The notes under the pieces were generated by a model. That model had not been told where the DNA came from, did not search any database, and was given only the letters and a program-made list of their open reading frames with translations. DNA of 7,543 nt from Victivallales bacterium (GTDB taxonomy: Bacteria > Verrucomicrobiota > Lentisphaeria > Oligosphaerales > Oligosphaeraceae), in contig JAFTAC010000643.1 of assembly GCA_017458805.1 (NCBI GenBank), forward strand, positions 1 through 7,543, read 5' to 3'. This document shows positions 7,030 through 7,543 of the stretch, piece after piece. Both the position numbers and the translations under genes were made by a program. Position 1 is the stretch's first letter; each line of letters begins with the position of its first letter.

Positions 7030-7227
7030 ATGAAAGTTGTATTGAATCCAGATGCGGAGATTGTCAAGAAAATCCGCGAGGGACTTGCTCGCACGGGGGG
7101 CTACTGCCCCTGCCGTCTGGCCAGGACACCAGATACGAAGTGTATGTGCAAGGAGTTTCGTGACCAGATTAAGGATCCTAATTTCGAGGGGTTCTGCCAT
7201 TGTTTGTTGTATAAAAAGGAGAAATGA
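7030..7227 (+). CDS. Ferredoxin:thioredoxin reductase catalytic-chain-like Fe-S protein
   Basis: A 65-residue protein with the three two-cysteine motifs of the ferredoxin:thioredoxin reductase (FTR) catalytic subunit: CPC at 26-28, CMC at 38-40 and CHC at 56-58. The sequence between, CMCKEFRDQI, is also typical. In plant and cyanobacterial FTR four of the six cysteines hold a [4Fe-4S] cluster and the other two form the redox-active disulfide. By that analogy Cys26, Cys38, Cys40 and Cys56 would bind the cluster and Cys28-Cys58 would form the disulfide. The chain is shorter than the chloroplast protein and the spacing differs (x9 and x15 against x16 and x8), as in the small stand-alone FTR-like proteins of anaerobes. 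It probably passes electrons from ferredoxin to a thioredoxin-, glutaredoxin- or NrdH-like partner. No partner is in the window. It starts 49 nt after the kinase and ends 2 nt before the next start, so it is probably cotranscribed with both. Confidence 0.88.
   Translation: MKVVLNPDAEIVKKIREGLARTGGYCPCRLARTPDTKCMCKEFRDQIKDPNFEGFCHCLLYKKEK
7217..7221 (+). promoter_or_regulatory. Ribosome binding site for the last gene, within the Fe-S gene end
   Basis: AGGAG stands 8 nt before the ATG at 7230 and only 2 nt before another in-frame ATG at 7224, which overlaps the Fe-S gene stop as ATGA. The 8-nt spacing favours 7230. The arrangement indicates translational coupling. Confidence 0.65.
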
Positions 7228-7229
7228 AG

Positions 7230-7543
7230 ATGAGCAAATTGATTTTGTCTGCTTGGGACCACTATAGTCGTTATGCGAAGGACGGGAAAATCGATATGGA
7301 GTTGATGAGGCGTCGCCTCGGCATGGCCGCAGATGCGGGCATCACGACCCTTTTTACCCTGCCCGACAGAGCGGGTGTCCTACCGTTTGACCCCTATCTG
7401 GATGTCGCGCTTGAACTCGGTCTCAAGGTTCATGTCTGGATCATTCCCTTTGACAGCCCGCAGCTGCATGACAAGCTGAAAAAGCGTTTGATGGACGCCG
7501 AGCATTGGGATGGCTGCAAGGAGAGCTTCTACCCCTGCGTGAA
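7230..7543 (+). CDS. TIM-barrel-like protein of unknown function, 3' end outside the window
   Basis: The first 104 codons are visible and open to the window edge. The alternation of strand and helix is that of a (beta/alpha)8 barrel. A first strand carries KLILSAWDHY. A helix then leads to AGITTLFTLP as a second strand, and ALELGLKVHVWIIPF forms a third. The GLKVHVWI type of strand and the Trp-rich start recall N-terminal regions of glycoside-hydrolase-like barrels, but no catalytic residues can be assigned from this fragment and a sugar-isomerase or other barrel enzyme is possible. No signal peptide is present. It follows the Fe-S gene with 2 nt between stop and start, so the two are coupled. 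Confidence 0.7.
   Translation, partial: MSKLILSAWDHYSRYAKDGKIDMELMRRRLGMAADAGITTLFTLPDRAGVLPFDPYLDVALELGLKVHVWIIPFDSPQLHDKLKKRLMDAEHWDGCKESFYPCV

Overview
The window looks like a chromosomal segment from a free-living or gut-associated anaerobe, about 55% G+C by eye. The group cannot be fixed from this sequence. Weak or absent Shine-Dalgarno sites on several genes, a large periplasmic-sensor hybrid kinase, a small ferredoxin:thioredoxin-reductase-like iron-sulfur protein and a CehA/McBA-like PHP protein would fit a PVC-group (e.g. Lentisphaerae/Verrucomicrobia) or similar Gram-negative anaerobe. That placement is inference. No mobile element, rRNA, tRNA or CRISPR array was seen.

Layout: positions 1-48 are a perfect or near-perfect heptamer tandem array. 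It runs into the 3' end of a minus-strand sodium:alanine symporter (AlsT/AgcS family, 40-1437) and supplies that gene's last codons and stop. A 210-bp divergent intergenic region (1438-1647) has a sigma-70-like promoter facing each way, and between and over them several short inverted and direct repeats. On the plus strand follow a PHP-domain metallohydrolase with an N-terminal beta-rich domain (1648-2928), a small hairpin (2941-2959), and a very large hybrid sensor histidine kinase (2976-6980). The kinase reads signal peptide, periplasmic SBP3-like domain, TM, GAF, PAS (Cys-rich), PAS, GAF, HisKA, HATPase, receiver. Next come a 65-residue FTR-catalytic-like Fe-S protein (7030-7227) and the 5' part of a TIM-barrel-like protein (7230 to the window edge).

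The last two genes are only 2 nt apart, and the Fe-S gene starts 49 nt after the kinase, so kinase, Fe-S protein and TIM-barrel protein probably form one transcription unit, possibly led by the PHP gene. The kinase has its own receiver but no HPt or DNA-binding output domain, and no partner regulator is in the window. A link between the kinase's cysteine-rich PAS and the neighbouring thiol-redox protein is a testable idea, not a conclusion.
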